NCBI GenBank assembly: GCA_002914805.1
Contig: JXTB01000002.1
Location: 618,463 to 682,462, forward strand
Length of the DNA stretch: 64,000 nucleotides
Source of the DNA: Parasponia andersonii
Taxonomy: Eukaryota > Streptophyta > Magnoliopsida > Rosales > Cannabaceae
Reading direction: 5' to 3'
The position numbers were made by a program, and so were the translations under genes. The first letter of the stretch is position 1. Each line of letters opens with the position of its first letter. A model generated the notes under the pieces. The model ran no database searches and had not been told where the DNA came from. It saw nothing but the letters and a program-made list of their open reading frames with translations. This document shows positions 58,704 through 64,000 of the stretch, piece after piece.

Positions 58704-61700
58704 TTTTCCTTCTATTGCATGATTGCACAATATAAAAGGCATGTTTGCTTATTTCATATTTATTGGTAGTTGACCGAATAATTACGACTCATGCATTCAA
58801 CCAAATGTCAAAATATGCAAATAGATAAAGAACATGCTAGCATGAGACGTATTTCCATCTTGCAATGAAGAATGGAAGACCTTAATAGCCAAATTGGAGT
58901 GTCCATTGATTTGAAATTGTATATTTTTAGCTAATATAATTTCAACAATTCAGAACAAAGGTAGCCTTCTTGAAATGTATTAAATGAAATAGTAAAATAA
59001 AATTATAAATTCTAATCCAATTTTAATTGGAATTGAAAATTAAAAATCCAATTGGATTATATTGGTTTTAGTTTCAAGGTTCAAAGCCAATGAATCCATT
59101 CAATTCAATGTTGAATAATAATTTATTTTATGTAACACAAATTAAAACAATTTATACTTTAAATAGTTTCATTTGTTAGTTTTTTATTGAGTTTATGTAT
59201 ACTTATTTTGTGCATTGAACATATAAGTATAATTATATTGAAATTCTTACCTTTAATATAATTCTTTTGTTTTGAGGTTGAAAATGGTATGTTAATTAAC
59301 TAAGGCATAATAGGGACATCCAATCTAGTCCATACGAAGTCCAATTAGATTGGATTTGATGCACAATTACAAAATATATTCATTAGATTGGATTGGTTTT
59401 GTGCCAATTGTTAGTTTGAGAAAACACGATGAGCACATTAAATCAGTTAACATTTCAAATTACCACTCAAAATATAGCTCATCAAATATTGAACTAAACA
59501 TGAACAATTTTCATTGGCATCTGAGGTGTGCCAATGGTATTGGTTTAAAGATTTTCTCTCAAACTTAGTGATGAGTTGTTGGTTTCCATCTTATTCCAAT
59601 CAATGTTGCAAAATCAATACATGGAAATCGTAAGAAGGTGATTATGGCTCTCTTTTCTACTATCCCTCTCTTTCTCATTCTACCACAACGCACACAACAC
59701 ATACTAATTGTATACTTCTACTTGCTACTACATTAAAATTGCAGGACTCACGATTTGAATATAATATAATAATATGACTCAAAATTCGTACGTTTAATTA
59801 ATATATTTGATATGAAATTGACTCGAATTGACATGATTAATTAATTTTGTATTTAAAATGTTATAAATTATTTAATAATTACTTCATATAAAATATTATT
59901 TTAATGAATTTATGTAAATAAAAAGAAGAAAAATAAATTGATGAACTAATTTATCTTAATAAAGTAAAATTAAAATGAAAAAAATTAAGTAAATGAATAA
60001 TTATAATATTTAGAAATGTTATAACACGTCAATCTGAACGACGTTCTCATTAAATAAATAATATGAAGTAACTCAAAACTCGCACAATATAAATGGATCG
60101 ATATAAAATAACACGAAGTACTAGTCATGTAAAATTAACCTATACGGCCATATTCAATTGTGATAAGAGAGGTCCTTTAGCCTAATTATCTAATTAAAGT
60201 ATTACGAGTGAGAAAGAATATAAGCTTCGGACTAATTACTTAAGTAGTGTCTATTTAATAAGGCCTTATGTAATATTGTGAAGATTACTTATAGTCATTC
60301 AATTATATAATTATCTATAACATAACATGCTTATTGAGTGAATTAGCAATGATGATTAAGTTATTCCAAAATAAATTAAACACCGTATCCATTTGGATCC
60401 AAACCCATGTTCATCCCTAAATTTTGTCTCTCCACATACACATAATTCAAAGCATGATAAGCTAGTTGAGAGTTACAGTGACGTGGCTAAAATAACATTT
60501 TACTCAATAAAGAAAGTCATACAATAATGTTAAAGATAATATAGCTTCCCGTGGCGTATGGATTTTTAGACTTAATCACCATTTTTTTATTAAAAAAATT
60601 AAACTTGATTAATGATTTTTCCTTATTATAAAAAATAAAATAAAATAACTTACACATAAATTGAATTCCCAACCTAATACACAATTTCCATCACACCGAG
60701 TAAGCCAAATCGTCTTTGTTACATTCTTCGTGATCATATTGTTATTTCAATAGTTTGGTTGAAGATTGCATTATTATGAATAGATAAAATTGGACTGACT
60801 ATGAGAGTATAAGGACAAAAGTGAAGCGGCACTCGCGTAATTCATATAGCAGTTTAGGAAATGCTATCTTTTCATTCAAAATCTGTGTTTATATTATACT
60901 CTCACATTGACCGAAAAAATATTATCCTTTCATTTGAAATTTGTATATACTTCGTTAAACTGACTTAACAATACACATTTGTCATTTGTCTGAGTTTGGG
61001 TCTTGGTAATGACTCAAAGTTGAGGGAGAAAAATTATTACTATAAAAAATTAAAATAAATATGAGTCATAATGGAATTTTTAACTCATTTTAAATAAATA
61101 TTCATTTTTTAAATATTATAGCAAATGATAAATACGTCTCGACTCATTTTAAATAAATATTTATTTTTTAAATATTGTAGCAAAATGACGAGTAGATCAG
61201 TATATTGTACCAAGCTCATTATATAAACTAATATTATCAGTACATAAACTACTAAGTATTCCATTAAACTATATAAAGAGAAAATCGGATATCTCTTAAA
61301 GCGAAGTATAAAAATACGGACATACACTCGAATTTCCTTAAAAAAAAAAACATTCTTATCGTATATTTTGCAATGTTAATGGGCTAGGCCGGTAGGAGTT
61401 GGGCTTGGCCATCAGAGTTTGCAGAATATTCATTAGGCCATATTCTCGGCAATTCTCTTTTAGCCCAAAAGAAGAAAGACATTTTATATTTCTTTTTTCT
61501 TTTTGTCCAAAGTTTGACAAACTTGGTCAGAATATGCAAAAAGTATTGCCATTATTCTCTTTCTCCTTTATGTCCCGAGCTTGACAAACTTGGTCAAAAT
61601 ATGCAAATAATGTATTAATGTTGGCATTCATATAAGAACATTGTTGTGGCAGAATTAGCTAGATTGTTGCACCTCTTTTAAGAGATATAGTTTTTATTCC

Positions 61701-62963
61701 AAGCCAACTACGAGACCTAATTGTCTTCTTAGAGGGGGGAAAAAAAGGAAAAAAGAAAGAAAGAAAAACACCATAGCACCTTATGTTATGTCCATCAACC
61801 TAGTCCAACCAATACACTCGCAACAATTTTTTTTAATCATTCACTTATGAAAGAGCAGTGTTGTAGAGCACTTTGTAATACTAAATACCATGTAATAAAA
61901 AAAAATGTATAAGATTATACATTATATAGAAACCAGCATTTACTTTATTTTAATTACCTAGCTGAGACTATTGATATCACTTTTTGTCCCATTTACGAAA
62001 GGGAAAATATAGATGCAACACAACAGGCTGAAGCCCTTTTTTTTTTTTTTTCCAAATAAGTACACACAAAAAAAAAAAAAAAAAAGGATGAAGAATCATG
62101 TTAGCAATTGCATGGAAATTTTCTTTTAAGCCTGCAACAGCAGAATATAAATTTTTTGTACATATTCCTTTTTTCATTGTTTTGATCACCAAATTTTCCT
62201 TTTGGAGAGACTTGTAATGCGTTTTCTACGATGTGGATATGAAATATGAATACATATATAGAGGTCTATATCTACACATGTACGGAAATATATATACATA
62301 TATGTCTATACAATATAGGAAAGAAGTGAACATCAAATACTTAACAATACAACAAAACTGGCTTTTATCTCTCAGGCCAAATCATCAAAACCACAGTTGC
62401 TCCATTTCTTCCATTTTTTTTTTTGTTTGAAACGAAATATTTTTCATGTTCTCATAAATCATAATGTATAAAATACCAACAATCTCCCATTTTATTTTAG
62501 CAATATACTAATTTTGATAATGTGTTTTTAGAAATATAAAATTAGTCTATTTAATAATAAATTAAATCAAAATAATTTGTTGTTTCAGATTTGGCCAAAA
62601 TTACACGGTTAAGTTAAAAATGCTCTTTATCAAATTGGTTGAAAAGTCTAACTGTCTTTTTAATCCTATAATCAAACACTTATTTAAAAAAAAAAAAAGA
62701 AAAAGAAACAGAAAAAGAGTTGGGTATTTAAGTTGTTTGGTGATAAGTTTAAATTAATGTTTACCAATTTTTAGATAAAAATTGACAAAAGTTAATAGAA
62801 ACTTATCAAAATGAATAACTTTAATTGAAATTGACAAATTAAAGAGACATATTATGCATTGTTACAAACAAAATGTTGAAAATATTAGTTTGCTAAAAAC
62901 AGAAGAAATAATTTTATTTTATGTTTTGGGGGTATTTTCCGAACATAGTACAAAAGAATTTAG
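58704..62963. other. Intergenic, AT-rich, with two small tandem duplications
   Basis: 4.3 kb without credible genes. A 46-base word is repeated at 61083-61128 and 61142-61188 (actcattttaaataaatatt). Another is repeated at 61504 and 61571 (ttgacaaacttggtca and flanks, period 67). Around 59745-60125 words such as gactcaaaattcgtacg and actcaaaactcgcac recur, perhaps a decayed dispersed repeat. A and T runs at 62039-62050 and 62069-62085. Confidence 0.55.
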
Positions 62964-63287
62964 TTTTTTTTTTAAATAACTAAAAAGGGAGGAAATGGCG
63001 ACCAACGTGACTATCCTTCGTGAGCGTGACCATAAGAGCTCTAATCTCATTCAAGAATATGCCCTGAGACCAAACTGGTGGGTCACTATCACTGGACAGT
63101 AAAGTGAATCACCTGAACCTTATCTAAGCAGCTAGTGAGAATGACATCTTGAAGTGGAGAGCAAAATACTAGACTAGCAGGTAAGTACCATCACATTTAA
63201 AACTCTCGAAAAAGTTACTTAGGTTCGAACCCACGACATTCGGCTTCCAAGATAAAAATATTGTATCTAAGCCACCTGTTCGATGGT
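62964..63287 (-). mobile_element. tRNA-derived SINE with 10-bp target duplication
   Basis: The direct repeat aagaatttag flanks the element exactly (62954-62963 and 63288-63297). Read on the minus strand, it begins ACCATCGAACAGGTGGCTTA, has an A-box-like GGTGGCTTAGAT, a perfect B box GGTTCGAACC (63222-63231) about 45 bases later, about 240 bases of unrelated body, and ends in an A-rich tail (atttaaaaaaaaaact) next to the target duplication. Length 324 bp. This combination is diagnostic of a Pol III-transcribed SINE moved by LINE machinery; the family is not known to me. Confidence 0.85.
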
Positions 63288-63297
63288 AAGAATTTAG

Positions 63298-63969
63298 CTT
63301 ATTTTATTTTGCTAGAGGCAGTTAATTAAATTTGACTAAGCATAAGAGAATAGTAATATTGTATAGCGTTTGATAATAAGGACACAATTATAAGTTTAGA
63401 TAACTGTATAATTTCTTGTTGACTCCTTTTTATTATTTTTCTTGGATGTCTTCTCGAGCATTTGCCATTTAGTGAGGGATGGAGAATCAAAAGAACCTTG
63501 GAATTGTCTAGCAGGCTTTGTTATAGTTGGCTCCAAGATTGTTATTATTATTATTATTTTCAATGAAACAGGAGTAAGGTATAACCTGCGTGCCACACAT
63601 AATTACATAAAATTGCCGCGTAGTACAAAAAAAAAAAATTAAATAAAAATTTAGGCTAAGATTGTAAGATACAATTAATTTTCTTTTATTAACACTATGT
63701 GTACATAATATAGACACAATATTTAGATACAATGATATAACATGTTATTGATTTAAGCCATATATGATCTTTGAAGTAGGACTCTGCACGTATATAAGTG
63801 ACCGAGACGATATATGTTAGATCACTATTGTCAATATCAGATATGTAGATAAATATCCCCTCAAAAAACGAAAACCACAAACGTAGCTTTTATGCCATTT
63901 TCAAAATAGGCATTAAAAGCCCAAATTTTTGGTGTTACCGTGTTTTCCTCGTATAAATAACTGCCATAC

Positions 63970-64000
<31 letters not shown>
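63298..64000. other. Intergenic to window end; (AT)n at the edge
   Basis: No gene seen. A (TTA)n run lies near 63540-63557, an A-run at 63627-63638, and (AT)n from 63973 to the last base, where the window stops inside the microsatellite. Confidence 0.6.

Noticed and set aside
63222-63231. GGTTCGAACC as part of a tRNA gene
   Set aside because: No cloverleaf can be formed: acceptor and anticodon stems are missing. The target duplication and A-tail show a SINE instead.

Overview
The window is nuclear DNA from a flowering plant, most likely a eudicot. It is AT-rich, its genes are split by many short GT-AG introns, and it carries plant-only families (NETWORKED 1, TSO1-type CXC, LRR-extensin), plant promoter words (telo-box, site II) and plant transposons. 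I cannot name the species. All gene models below were assembled by hand from splice signals and reading phase. The six genes are complete, in phase at every junction and without internal stops.

Layout. 1-2.6 kb: a GC-richer LTR-like fragment, microsatellites, a perfect 116-bp inverted repeat, then a promoter. 2.8-7.7 kb (+): a group 3 sulfate transporter of 653 aa. 8.5-12.2 kb (-): a TPR co-chaperone-like protein of 334 aa. 15.9-17.1 kb (+): a short LRR-extensin-like wall protein of 400 aa in a single exon. 19.4-21.4 kb (+): 40S ribosomal protein S3a (eS1), 261 aa, with a textbook ribosomal-protein promoter and one GC-AG intron. 22.3-29.5 kb (-): a NETWORKED 1 actin-binding coiled-coil protein of 1873 aa. 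43.9-49.2 kb (-): a TSO1-like CXC-domain transcription regulator of 801 aa.

Between NET1 and TSO1 lies a nested transposon complex (36.06-42.19 kb): a decayed Ty1/copia element with two LTRs of about 585 bp sits inside a Mutator-like terminal-inverted-repeat element, which is itself flanked by a 9-bp target duplication. From 49.3 kb to the end I see no convincing gene. That stretch holds a 1.74-kb copia-type solo LTR (54.0-55.7 kb), a 416-bp foldback MITE (58.3-58.7 kb), a tRNA-derived SINE with a 10-bp target duplication (62.96-63.29 kb), small tandem duplications and AT microsatellites.

The genes are unrelated housekeeping and developmental genes and do not form a pathway. From memory, however, the trio LRX-NET1-TSO1 matches a run of neighbours in Arabidopsis (At3g22800, At3g22790, At3g22780), so this looks like a conserved ancestral gene block expanded here by transposons. 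I found no previously undescribed protein system. The most unusual items are structural: the perfect hairpin at 1.4-1.7 kb, the nested elements, the three-copy intron repeat in NET1, and two near-identical 16-bp AAACGAC palindromes.
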